From Candidatus Dormiibacterota bacterium (GTDB taxonomy: Bacteria > Chloroflexota > Dormibacteria > Dormibacterales > Dormibacteraceae): a stretch of DNA of 24,647 bases. Location: the NCBI GenBank assembly GCA_003151665.1, contig PLYD01000240.1:17379-42025 (forward strand), given 5' to 3'. Below the pieces are notes generated by a model, which was not told the DNA's origin, ran no database searches, and saw only the letters and a program-made list of their open reading frames with translations. The position numbers and the translations under genes are program-made. Shown here piece by piece: positions 7,190-14,229 of the stretch. Within the stretch, counting starts at the first letter, position 1, and each line of letters starts with the position of its first letter.

Positions 7190-7434
7190 TCAACCGAAAT
7201 CGGTCATCAAGAGCGGTGTCTCAAAAAAGCGACGCGCTGAGAAGCCTCAGGACGCCCGCAACGAAGTCGCCACGACTCGTAGCACCTGGTCAACCATCGA
7301 TAGACGAGACCTACAATTCCTATGGCCGGATCGGTCCGGCAACCCCGCGGTGGCACCCGTCGCCGCTGGTATCAGAATCGCGGAACCCTCACAGAGGGTG
7401 GATCCGTTTTAGGGGTCCGGTCAAGGTTGACGAA

Positions 7435-7755
7435 ATGAAATCTGCTGACCAGGAACCGATTCCGCCTCCTGCAAAGGAGTCCGCGTCGTGGTCCGCGTTT
7501 GTGAACTTACAAACCTGGCTTATCGCGGGTATCGCGATCACCGTCATCCCGAGCGGCATTGCTGCAATCGGCGGTGTCTGGTTGAACGGCGGCCATGCCC
7601 TCCAAGGACCTCTCTCGGTTGGGGTCAATGTTGTGTTGGTTGTCAGCCTCACCTGCGGCTTAGCCGTAACCGCCGTCGGCTTCAAACGTTTTCTGACGGC
7701 ACAGGCCAAAGCCCGGCGAGCACGGCAGCAGAACAAGTCGCGAAAGGCTGACTAG
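7435..7755 (+). CDS. Small two-helix membrane protein, hypothetical
   Basis: A 106-residue protein from an ATG at 7435, with AAGG at 7423-7426 as a possible ribosome binding site. It has a Pro/Glu-rich cytoplasmic N-terminus, two hydrophobic helices (about 27-48 and 60-82) and a basic Lys/Arg tail (KARRARQQNKSRKAD). No family is recognised. It starts 12 bp beyond the right end of the IS3 element, so its original promoter is separated from it and its ribosome binding site spans the insertion junction. It may be expressed only by read-through from the IS or may be the 3' part of a disrupted gene. Confidence 0.5.
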   Translation: MKSADQEPIPPPAKESASWSAFVNLQTWLIAGIAITVIPSGIAAIGGVWLNGGHALQGPLSVGVNVVLVVSLTCGLAVTAVGFKRFLTAQAKARRARQQNKSRKAD

Positions 7756-8042
7756 GACTAAGCTCATACCCGGACCGCGCGGCGAGATTTACACCACATC
7801 GCGCGACGCGACCCAGCGTGCGGCCGTCAGTACGATGCTGCACTCTCGAAAAGCCACGCGGTGAGTTCATCGCGTGCCATTCTGTGCCACCACGTGTCGT
7901 GCCGTGTTGCCCCGGTTGCTGCACTGTTGCTGCATTAAGTCCTCGGGTGGATCGCTCGATCGTGGGCGAGCGTGACTTTCACGTGGACATCCTGTCGCCG
8001 CGTCAGGGAAGCCGAACGAGGCGTCAGCTCAAGTGGGTTGCG
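7756..8042. other. Intergenic region downstream of the integrase
   Basis: About 285 bases between the small membrane protein gene and the 3' end of the integrase gene. Apart from the clustered GTGCC and GTTGCTGCA motifs listed separately, I see no gene, no tRNA cloverleaf or T-arm (GGTTC) signature and no clear terminator. Confidence 0.5.
7868..7936. other. Candidate attachment site / integrase arm-site cluster
   Basis: Downstream of the integrase gene, GTGCC-type motifs recur at about 7874, 7883 and 7899, with CGTGTTGCC at about 7903. A close pair GTTGCTGCAC (7915-7924) and GTTGCTGCAT (7926-7935) follows at 11-bp spacing. Clusters of short direct repeats beside a tyrosine integrase gene are typical of arm-type binding sites in attL or attP regions. 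The reverse complement of the pair reappears at 5641-5662. The crossover core cannot be fixed from one junction. Confidence 0.4.
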
Positions 8043-9224
8043 TTACCGATCGCGTTCGGCTAGCAGGCTCTCCATCTTCTTTGCCGCGCTCTTGCCCAGC
8101 TCTGGAATCACGTGCGAGTAGGTGTTCATCGTGACCCCAATTTGCGAGTGGCCAAGAATCTCCATGACCACACGAGGAGATACGTGCTGCGCCATCAGCA
8201 GAGTCGCGCATGAGTGCCTCAGGTCGTGAAATCGCCTTTGCAGAAGCTCAGCTCGGTCGAGAATGCGGTGGAACTGGTGGCTCACAACCGTGCCATCAAG
8301 CGGATTGCCGTCGGCACGCGTGAACACCAACCCCAGTTCGTTCCAAACGCTTGATTCATTGCGCTGGTCGCTAGTTTGTCGGTCGCGATGGACTCGAAGG
8401 GCTTTAGAGACGACCGGGGGCATGACGAGGGTTCGCCGACTTCTCGCGGTCTTGAGTTGAACCAATTCGAAACGACCGTGGAAGCGCTGGAGCTGCCGAT
8501 GCACACGGATGTAGCCCAGATCGAGGTCAACATCCTGCCAGCGAAGTCCGAGCGCCTCTCCTTGTCGCAAGCCCATCGCGAGGGCGACTGTGTACAGGGC
8601 CTCCAGACGGTCGCCGCGCACCGCGGCCAGAAACCGTCGCGCCTCGTGGCGGGTGAAGGGCTTGTATTCGTAGGGTTCGACTCGCGGCCCATCAACCATG
8701 GCGGCCGCATTCGTTGCAATTAGATTCCAGCGGACCGCCTGATGTAGAGCGGTCCGCAGCGTACCCCGAATGTAGCGGACTGTTTTGGGCGACAGGCCGG
8801 CAGCCAGTTTGCCGTTGAGGAAATATTGCACGTCTGCCGGCTTCAATCGATCCAAAGGAATATGTCCCAACAACGGCTTGATATGGCATCGGACATGGAC
8901 CTCGTACCCTCGATATGTCCACTCGCGCACCGAAGGATGCGCTACGTCGCGGAGCCATTGGTCCAAGTACTCACCAAGTTTGCGACCCCGCGCGTCGGCA
9001 AGCGCACCTCGCTCCTGGGCGCCGAGTGCAAGTGCTAGCTTTCTCGCGACCTCATGCCTGTTCGCGGCGTACAAATATTTCCGTCGCCCGTCCGGCAGCG
9101 AGACAACTGCAGTCCACACTCCCTTCGCATTGGGATAGATGGATCCCTCGCCATTTCCGCGTTTCAGGGTCTTGATCGCTCCTGCGTCGTGTTCGCGACC
9201 GAACTGGCTCGATCCACCACCCAC
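8043..9224 (-). CDS. int: Tyrosine site-specific integrase
   Basis: A 393-residue phage/ICE-type tyrosine recombinase. An N-terminal AP2-like arm-binding domain (NGEGSIYP...WTAVVSLPDGRRKYLY, about 23-70) is followed by a SAM-like core-binding domain (about 83-180) and the catalytic domain. The catalytic set is visible: R220 in MGLRQGEALGL, K258 in LKTARSRRTL, H333 and R336 in HDLRHSC, H359 in LGHS and the nucleophile Y369 in MNTYSHV. It integrates and, with excisionase, excises the element. The GTG at 9224 overlaps the excisionase gene by 61 bp; the true start may be nearer residue 17-20, where arm-binding homology begins. It is the last gene of the leftward operon, next to the probable attachment site. 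Confidence 0.93.
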   Translation of the reverse strand: MGGGSSQFGREHDAGAIKTLKRGNGEGSIYPNAKGVWTAVVSLPDGRRKYLYAANRHEVARKLALALGAQERGALADARGRKLGEYLDQWLRDVAHPSVREWTYRGYEVHVRCHIKPLLGHIPLDRLKPADVQYFLNGKLAAGLSPKTVRYIRGTLRTALHQAVRWNLIATNAAAMVDGPRVEPYEYKPFTRHEARRFLAAVRGDRLEALYTVALAMGLRQGEALGLRWQDVDLDLGYIRVHRQLQRFHGRFELVQLKTARSRRTLVMPPVVSKALRVHRDRQTSDQRNESSVWNELGLVFTRADGNPLDGTVVSHQFHRILDRAELLQRRFHDLRHSCATLLMAQHVSPRVVMEILGHSQIGVTMNTYSHVIPELGKSAAKKMESLLAERDR

Positions 9225-9526
9225 GCCTCGAGGAGAATGGTCGGAACCCGCACGGTGCGGCCGATCCGGATCGCTGGAAGCTCACCGCGGCTGATGAGCT
9301 TGAACACCTTGGTTCGCCCGATACCCAGCGTGGCTGCCGCCTCCTCTGGCTTGAGCAACAACCGCAACGTAGGAAGTTGTTGATGGACAGACCCTCCTGC
9401 GTCGGCTGCGAGCTGGTTACCTGAGCCCAGCGGCGGGGAACCGGATGCGGCGCCGGTTCCCCGCGCCCCTCCGCGCCGACAAAGAGAAGCAAGAGTGGGA
9501 TTGAGTTCTAGGTGAGGCTGCGTCAT
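9164..9526 (-). CDS. xis: Excisionase / helix-turn-helix recombination directionality protein
   Basis: A 120-residue protein with a MerR/excisionase-type helix-turn-helix (HTH_17 family) at about residues 55-103: LLLKPEEAAATLGIGRTKVF, then ISRGELPAIRIGRTVRVP. Such small proteins bind beside attachment sites and steer the integrase toward excision, or repress the operon. The first 50 residues are low-complexity and unlike the family. The ATG at 9526 overlaps the stop of the membrane-protein gene by 4 bp (ATGA), which favours this start, though a later start is possible. It overlaps the integrase gene at its 3' end. Confidence 0.8.
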   Translation of the reverse strand: MTQPHLELNPTLASLCRRGGARGTGAASGSPPLGSGNQLAADAGGSVHQQLPTLRLLLKPEEAAATLGIGRTKVFKLISRGELPAIRIGRTVRVPTILLEAWVVDRASSVANTTQERSRP

Positions 9527-10503
9527 TGATTGGGCTTGGGCCTGTGGATGATGGATTTGACTTTTCGTGTGGCAGCCCGCGCCAAGGGTCGGATCACGCC
9601 TGTGCCCAAGCCAACCAGCTTCCCGGCCGGCGCCACTGCGATCGCGGCGCCAGCCAGGCTTCGGGTGACGCTTCCAGCCTGGCTGTGGGCAAAACGAATC
9701 GCTGAGAAGATGACCAGCGGCGAGAAGGCGGCAATCAGGAGGACGGCCACGCCTGAAGCCATCCAGTTCTCGGTGGCATCAGTGTCGGTGGGGGAGACTA
9801 ACGCGACGACGACAAGGCGAAAGCCGATGTAGATCGCCGTCGCCACGACGAACTTGGAAAGCAACAGCCCGACCAGGAACTCGCCCATGGTGGTTGCTGT
9901 ACTCGCCAGTCGCGGCCATATCGAGAGCACGCAAACGAGAGGCACGAATGCGGTGACGGTGAGAATCAAAGCTGAGCGAACCACCAACTCTAGGTGCACT
10001 ATCACCGTAAGCAAACTCACAGACACCGCCGTGACGATCAGGCCAAAGGTGCTGACGTGGTGACCAGTCCCCGCGTGGGCAACGACGGCATCGTTGACGG
10101 CGACGCTGTGGATGAGAAGCTTGTTCAGGCTCTTGAAGTCGGGCGTCCAAGTCGTGGCGAGGACGGCCGCGTAGCCGGCGACGTATTTGACCACGCTGAG
10201 TCCGGCGAAGGCGGCGAAGGTGGCAGCGACGACGCGAGGGATCAGGGATATGCCGGCGCCGAGTGACCCCCAGGCAATGCGCTCGATGAGGGCCATGGCC
10301 ATCACCGCGCCGAGGAGTAGCAGCGAGATCGCCAAAACTCGGTCGTAAACAGGAACGATGACGCTCAGGTCTGGCTCGCTCGAGTTGCCGAGGCCGGCCA
10401 CGAGCCACTGGATGCTGGCGACTGCGGCCGCGGTCGACCAGTTGGCGATCGCGATCATGATCTGGTTGACCCACTGATCGGCCTGGGCCTGGTAGCTACC
10501 CAC
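9523..10503 (-). CDS. TrbL/VirB6-like conjugal transfer membrane protein
   Basis: A 326-residue polytopic protein with about six membrane segments (approximately 56-73, 90-118, 152-171, 174-195, 210-236 and 250-270), a periplasmic-type loop after the second, and a basic cytoplasmic tail (ATRKVKSIIHRPKPNQ). The size, topology and central MGEFLVGLLLSKFVVATAIY segment resemble VirB6/TrbL-type channel components of actinobacterial and other monoderm transfer systems. These form part of the inner-membrane translocation pore of type IV secretion. GTG start at 10503, just after the pilin-like gene. Assignment is by topology and context, so family membership is probable rather than certain. Confidence 0.65.
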   Translation of the reverse strand: MGSYQAQADQWVNQIMIAIANWSTAAAVASIQWLVAGLGNSSEPDLSVIVPVYDRVLAISLLLLGAVMAMALIERIAWGSLGAGISLIPRVVAATFAAFAGLSVVKYVAGYAAVLATTWTPDFKSLNKLLIHSVAVNDAVVAHAGTGHHVSTFGLIVTAVSVSLLTVIVHLELVVRSALILTVTAFVPLVCVLSIWPRLASTATTMGEFLVGLLLSKFVVATAIYIGFRLVVVALVSPTDTDATENWMASGVAVLLIAAFSPLVIFSAIRFAHSQAGSVTRSLAGAAIAVAPAGKLVGLGTGVIRPLARAATRKVKSIIHRPKPNQ

Positions 10504-10505
10504 GC

Positions 10506-10796
10506 CTAGTTTCCAAAGAGGTGGCTGGAGTAGTTGGCGGCGGCGACGCCGATGTAGAGAAGGGCTAGGGCGCCGACCGAGACGGCAATGCCACCCTTGG
10601 CGCGCTCGCCGAGCTCGCGGTTGGCGGTAAAGGAAGCGATCACAAGCCCGGTAAGCGAGACGACGATGCCGAGTCCGGCGACCAGGGTAAGGAGACCGGC
10701 GGCGTTGTTGGTGAGCTGAATGAGGCCGTGGAGGACGTTGGGTGGCAGACCTCTAAAGTCGGGCGTCACCGAGATATCGGCGGGGATGCGAGTCAC
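10506..10796 (-). CDS. Pilin-like / DUF6112-type small membrane protein of conjugation module
   Basis: A 96-residue protein with two hydrophobic helices (about 34-55 and 69-88) joined by a short charged loop (TANRELGERAKGG). This layout fits VirB2/TrbC-type pilin subunits and the DUF6112 proteins found in actinobacterial transfer clusters. An N-terminal stretch (about 1-30) carries no obvious cleaved signal. GTG start at 10796 overlaps the coupling-protein stop (TAGTG). Its place between the coupling ATPase and the VirB6-like gene supports a role in the transfer channel or its extracellular part. Confidence 0.6.
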   Translation of the reverse strand: MTRIPADISVTPDFRGLPPNVLHGLIQLTNNAAGLLTLVAGLGIVVSLTGLVIASFTANRELGERAKGGIAVSVGALALLYIGVAAANYSSHLFGN

Positions 10797-12280
10797 TAAG
10801 CGTCTCCTTTGCCGGCACCGCCGGCGCTAACGGTCGGCCGACGATTTACCAGCTGGCGCCAAGCCGGGACCTGCTCCCAGCGACGGAGTTCGAGCTGGGC
10901 GGGAGGGGCGGTGGCGTAAAGCAGGACCGCATTCTTCAGCCGGCGCAGCTCGTCGATCGCTGCCAATGGCCGACCCACTCGCTGTTCGCCGGAGCTCGAG
11001 TTCCATCGGTCACGGCTCTGCGTGCGGTAAGTACGCGTCTCATCGCCGATGGCCCGGCTGAAGAGTTCCAGCGTCTTGATATCGCCCTGGCCAGGGAGGA
11101 GGAGGCGGGCGCGGCAGTTGTTCCAGATCGTGCGCTCGGCCTCCGGTCCGTAGCCCGATTCGATCTGGGCAAGGTCGTGATAGCCAAGTAGCAGCTGGAT
11201 GCCCTGACCTGGACCGCTCGAGGCATAGCCGGCGAGACGGGGAATCCTGGCGAAGTTGGCGGCCTCGTCCAGCGCCAAGAGGAGGCGCGGCGACAGAACG
11301 CCGCCCTGTGAACGTGCTCGCAGCGTTGCCCTTCGGAGCAGGGAGGAGAGGAGGGCAGAGAAGAGTGGGCGGCAACGCTCCGCTTCTTCGGCCGGCGCAA
11401 CCAGGTAAAGCGTTCCAGCCTCGGCGAGCAATCGATCCAAATCGAGGGCGTCCTGACTCGTGTAGGTCGCCATTGCCACACGCTCATCGGTCCACAAAGA
11501 AAGGGAGGAGCGGGCGGTGGAGGCGATAGAACCGGCTTCCCTGTCTGGCGTCAGCGCAAAGGCGAGCAGAAGGTCCGCGGCGCCTACGTCCTCGACTACA
11601 CCCGCCAGGCCGACGAATTCCGAGTGTTGAGTGCGGTTCAGCCGTGCCAGCACCGAACCCATGTCGCCGCCACGCTCGTGCTCACAAACGACCAGACCGG
11701 TAATCAGCGTTGAGGCGGCCAGGTACCAATGCGCTGCGTGGCCCGCCTTGCCCTCGGCGGTGAAAAGGTCGGCGAGTTCGGAGGCGGAACTGCAGGAATC
11801 GACCGCATCGATCGGGTTCCAGGTCGCCGCCCGCAAGCCCAGCCGATCGATCCAAGTGTGATCGCGATCGAGCGGAGCGAAAACCCAGACTGGCCCAATT
11901 CCTCTCCGGTGGCGTGCGGTAAGAAGGACGAGTTCTTCCTTGGTCGAAGTAGCGACCACGGCGCCCTGCCAGCCGAGGAGGGTTGGCACCACGACGGTCG
12001 AGGTCTTGCCTGAGCGCTGAACTCCCAAGAGCAGCACGTTGTCCTCAGCCGGCGACTGAAGAAGGCGGCCTTTATGCCAGCCAAGCACGATGCCGTCTCC
12101 GTGCAGATCGCCTGGCGCCGCGAGGCGTCCGAGGTCGCGTTGCTCTCGCCCGCTGGCCCAGCGGCTAGTGCCATGGCTTTGCGGCGTCGATAAGCCGAAC
12201 AGCCAGCCAGGCATCCACTGCTCCGCTGCGGTGGCAAGCATGTCAAGGCCGAAACGGCCCGCAGCGTCGAGAAATCTCAA
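10796..12280 (-). CDS. Type IV coupling protein (VirD4/TraG-like ATPase)
   Basis: A 494-residue ATPase that delivers the relaxase-DNA complex to the transfer channel. Walker A is GVQRSGKT (86-93), Walker B is LLLALDEA (333-340), and the downstream QGIQLLLGYHDLAQIESGYG segment is the typical VirD4/TraG motif. I place the start at a TTG at 12280 because it overlaps the relaxase stop by 4 bp (TTGA) and has AGGGAG 8 nt upstream. Reading upstream to 12517 gives only low-complexity residues in the shadow of the relaxase. An ATG at 12241 is an alternative. No strong N-terminal transmembrane helix is present, unlike classical VirD4, so it is either soluble or recruited by the membrane proteins encoded downstream. 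Confidence 0.88.
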   Translation of the reverse strand: MRFLDAAGRFGLDMLATAAEQWMPGWLFGLSTPQSHGTSRWASGREQRDLGRLAAPGDLHGDGIVLGWHKGRLLQSPAEDNVLLLGVQRSGKTSTVVVPTLLGWQGAVVATSTKEELVLLTARHRRGIGPVWVFAPLDRDHTWIDRLGLRAATWNPIDAVDSCSSASELADLFTAEGKAGHAAHWYLAASTLITGLVVCEHERGGDMGSVLARLNRTQHSEFVGLAGVVEDVGAADLLLAFALTPDREAGSIASTARSSLSLWTDERVAMATYTSQDALDLDRLLAEAGTLYLVAPAEEAERCRPLFSALLSSLLRRATLRARSQGGVLSPRLLLALDEAANFARIPRLAGYASSGPGQGIQLLLGYHDLAQIESGYGPEAERTIWNNCRARLLLPGQGDIKTLELFSRAIGDETRTYRTQSRDRWNSSSGEQRVGRPLAAIDELRRLKNAVLLYATAPPAQLELRRWEQVPAWRQLVNRRPTVSAGGAGKGDA

Positions 12281-13188
12281 GCAGCGTGCTCCCTGCCGCT
12301 GTGCCGAGCCTCCTCTTCGAGCTCCCGCTCCATCTGGTGCGAGTAGCGGCGAGCGACAGCCCGCAGCACCGCGAGCGATCCAGAGGCAGGTGTTCGCCAC
12401 CAGGAATCCGCGCGGCCGCCAACAGATAAGAGGCGGCGTGCTGGCAGCGCGATAGACAGCTTCTGGACTACAACTGGCCGGACAGGCACGACGTTCAGGG
12501 TCGGAGCTGGCGTCCAATCCCGGTTTCTGACCTCAGTCGCAAACGGTTTCGGCATTGGCCTAGCGGGCGTGCGCTCGCCCCGCTGGCGCTCGATCTCCTG
12601 CGCCACCGCCTCCTTGATCGCCGCCAGTCGCGGCTTGGTGAGATCCACGCGACGATAGCCGCCTACACCGTCCTCGGCCATCCCGGCCAGGACGAGGTGC
12701 ACGTGGTGGTGGCAGGTGTTGCGGTGGATGGCCGCGATCCAGCGCAGGCCCCTAATTCCAGACTTGCGCTCCAGCGCCGCGACGCTGGCGGTCGTCAAGC
12801 GAGACAGGTCAAGGCCGCGGGCATCCTCCGGCGAGATGACCATCCGGTAGACGGCCCGGCGGCGGTCCTGCAGCTCACCGTCGCGACACAGGTACAGATG
12901 CGGCGGCGAATTCTCCAGGGCGCCGCTGACAAAAGCCGCGAACGCCTTGCGCTCCGCGGAACTCAGCGTGCCTGAAGGACCGAGCAACTCAGCCTGCGCG
13001 GTGGCGCGGTCGCGATAGGCGACGTACTTGAGCAGGCCCGACACCATCTGGTCCGAGCGCGCGCCAGTCTGAGTGAGGTGGAGGTCGCGGTGCTGGATAT
13101 ACCGGAGAAAGCCGCCGACGGCCTTGCGGACTTGGCCGGCCGATCCGGCCGGAGTGAACTTCACGGCCAGGATCACGCGCTCCTTCAC
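12277..13188 (-). CDS. Conjugative relaxase (MobA/VirD2-like)
   Basis: A 303-residue DNA-nicking relaxase. The metal-binding three-histidine motif is clear as IHRNTCHHHVHLVLAG (His155, His160-162 and His164), preceded by RMVISPEDA. These are motif III and its upstream strand in MOB_P/MOB_Q-type relaxases. The nucleophile is probably a tyrosine in the N-terminal part (Y30 in GGFLRYIQHRD, or Y55/Y58). It would cut at oriT and stay covalently bound to the transferred strand. The C-terminal 100 residues are basic and probably recruit partners. GTG start at 13188 overlaps the accessory gene stop (GTGA). Confidence 0.85.
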   Translation of the reverse strand: MKERVILAVKFTPAGSAGQVRKAVGGFLRYIQHRDLHLTQTGARSDQMVSGLLKYVAYRDRATAQAELLGPSGTLSSAERKAFAAFVSGALENSPPHLYLCRDGELQDRRRAVYRMVISPEDARGLDLSRLTTASVAALERKSGIRGLRWIAAIHRNTCHHHVHLVLAGMAEDGVGGYRRVDLTKPRLAAIKEAVAQEIERQRGERTPARPMPKPFATEVRNRDWTPAPTLNVVPVRPVVVQKLSIALPARRLLSVGGRADSWWRTPASGSLAVLRAVARRYSHQMERELEEEARHSGREHAA

Positions 13189-13508
13189 TCGCGTACCTCG
13201 CGGAAGAGGGCGAGCCGCTCTTCAGCTGCAATCGCGGCCTGAGCGCCGAGATCGCGCATCCGGCTCTGGCCGTCGGGGAGCACCGAGGCGACCATCAGCA
13301 CTGCGTGCTCCGCCGCGGTCAGGGCAGCCAGGGTTCCCGGAGTGTCCGCGTGAGCGAGCGGGGCTTCGCGTCGCTCGGTGATCAGTCCGATGACTGCGAG
13401 CGAGCGGATGGCGTCAGCCAGGCAGCGCCCCTGCTGGCGGGCATAGCTCTTGAAGTCAGCCTCCAGGTCAGCCGGGAGCAAAAAGTGGAAGCGACGTGAT
13501 GTCCTCAC
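13185..13508 (-). CDS. Relaxosome accessory protein (MobC-like)
   Basis: A 107-residue protein whose N-terminus (RRFHFLLPADLEADFKSYAR, then QGRCLADAIRSLAVIGL) has the strand-helix-helix look of a ribbon-helix-helix DNA-binding domain. Such a gene directly ahead of a relaxase gene usually encodes the MobC-type protein that binds oriT and helps the relaxase open DNA; it can also repress the operon. It is the first gene of the leftward operon and starts (GTG at 13508) at the edge of the palindromic intergenic region, its likely binding site. Family assignment is by pattern and position. Confidence 0.6.
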   Translation of the reverse strand: MRTSRRFHFLLPADLEADFKSYARQQGRCLADAIRSLAVIGLITERREAPLAHADTPGTLAALTAAEHAVLMVASVLPDGQSRMRDLGAQAAIAAEERLALFREVRE

Positions 13509-13713
13509 ACTTCCACTAAAGGACAGCGACTAGGGCCGAAAAGTGTCGTCCAGCGTCCTTTCTGCGCAGAAAGGACGCTCAGAGGACGCTGGGCTTCCCG
13601 GCGGGAAGAGTCTGAATTCGAGGGTGGCCATCCCAGAGGACGCCAGCGGACGCTGAGGGTACGCCCAGAGGACGGTCGGCTGAGAGGTTGCAGGCACCAA
13701 ACAGGAGGTGCCG
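13509..13713. promoter_or_regulatory. Candidate origin of transfer and divergent promoter region
   Basis: A 205-bp region between the leftward mobilisation operon and the rightward operon. It contains a perfect 28-bp palindrome (13552-13579; half-site AGCGTCCTTTCTGC) and a 15-bp inverted repeat CTTCCCG-G-CGGGAAG (13594-13608). GGACGCT recurs at 13573, 13584 and 13648 on the plus strand and at 13552-13558 inverted, with near copies at 13638 (GGACGCC) and 13670 (GGACGG). Inverted and direct repeats next to mobC/relaxase genes are the usual layout of oriT and of auto-repressed mobilisation promoters. No known nic consensus is recognised. Confidence 0.6.
13552..13579. repeat. Perfect 28-bp palindrome
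   Basis: AGCGTCCTTTCTGC is followed at once by its exact reverse complement GCAGAAAGGACGCT, with no loop. Both arms contain the GGACGCT motif that recurs through the region. It could be extruded as a cruciform, bind a dimeric protein such as the MobC-like factor, or act as a bidirectional terminator stem. Confidence 0.9.
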
Positions 13714-14229
13714 ATGACAACCACTTTTGCGAACGAGCTGCGGCAGGGTTTCGATCAGGTAGCTGGGAGTCTTCCTAAAGAAGCACTGGTGTTGGTGGCG
13801 CGTGTGCGCGACACCGTCGGTATGGGGCTGGCAGAGCGCGACCGGCTCCTGGCTGAAATCGTGACCGCCTATCGGGCGGGTCCGCGCCGGCTCTGGGCTC
13901 CGGTGATCCTCTACTTGCTCGCGCCAGGCCTGATCGGGGTCCTGCGGCAGATAGACGACGAGTGCCAGGAGGTAGCGGACCAGTGGGCTGACGACGACCC
14001 TCCGATCGTCGAGGACGAGGAGGAGATCCGCCAGCAATTGGTAATGGAGGTCTTACGAGCAGCCGAAGCGATCCCGATCCACCGGGGTGGCCGGGCCATG
14101 AAGCGCCGGATCCTGATGCGCGCCTACAAGTACGTCGTCCGCTGGCTCGAGCGCGAAGGTCGCCACCGCGAATGGCACCTTTCCCTGGACGCGCTCGAGG
14201 AGCGCAACGAGCGCAGGGAGGAGGAATGA
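13714..14229 (+). CDS. Hypothetical helical cytoplasmic protein, first gene of the rightward operon
   Basis: A 171-residue protein starting at ATG 13714 with AGGAGG at 13703-13708 (5-nt spacing). A GTG two codons earlier is less likely. It is mostly helical: an acidic segment (DDDPPIVEDEEEI) separates two basic amphipathic parts (ERDRLLAEIVTAYRAGPRRL and MKRRILMRAYKYVVRWLERE). The helical parts faintly resemble the core-binding region 2 of sigma factors, but no region 4 is present and I would not call it a sigma factor. The C-terminus is highly charged (EERNERREEE). It may be a regulator or relaxosome partner of the element. Its stop overlaps the small reading frame at 14226 (ATGA). Confidence 0.7.
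   Translation: MTTTFANELRQGFDQVAGSLPKEALVLVARVRDTVGMGLAERDRLLAEIVTAYRAGPRRLWAPVILYLLAPGLIGVLRQIDDECQEVADQWADDDPPIVEDEEEIRQQLVMEVLRAAEAIPIHRGGRAMKRRILMRAYKYVVRWLEREGRHREWHLSLDALEERNERREEE

Larger units (their letters stand above)
5974..7423 (+). mobile_element. IS3-family insertion sequence, 1450 bp
   Basis: The left end begins TGACCTGACCCCCAAAAA. The right end, read inward on the minus strand, begins TGACCGGACCCCTAAAA, so the terminal inverted repeats match at about 15 of the first 17 positions and then continue GGTCCAC against GGATCCACC. The 4-bp sequence AGGT flanks both ends (5970-5973 and 7424-7427), consistent with target duplication. Inside are overlapping OrfA and OrfB frames of the IS3 family. 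A tail of about 230 bp separates OrfB from the right end. The element inserted immediately after the IS256 remnant. Confidence 0.85.

Noticed and set aside
6754..7755. A 333-residue plus-strand frame read as one protein
   Set aside because: Its first about 225 codons are an Arg-rich shadow of the IS3 OrfB gene in another frame. Only the part from ATG 7435 looks real.
7756..8042. A tRNA gene at the attachment region
   Set aside because: No T-arm GGTTCRANYCC-type sequence or CCA-type acceptor pairing could be found on either strand.
10796..12517. Longer 573-residue coupling protein starting at 12517
   Set aside because: The extra 79 residues are low-complexity and overlap the relaxase C-terminus. 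The TTG at 12280 with a good ribosome binding site and a 4-bp overlap is better supported.
13509..13713. A CRISPR array, suggested by repeated GGACGCT motifs
   Set aside because: The repeats are only 7-10 bp, irregularly spaced and in both orientations. There are no uniform spacers and no cas genes.
13714..14229. A sigma factor encoded by the first rightward gene
   Set aside because: Only a vague resemblance to region 2 helices exists. No region 4 or conserved promoter-recognition helix is present, so it is left hypothetical.
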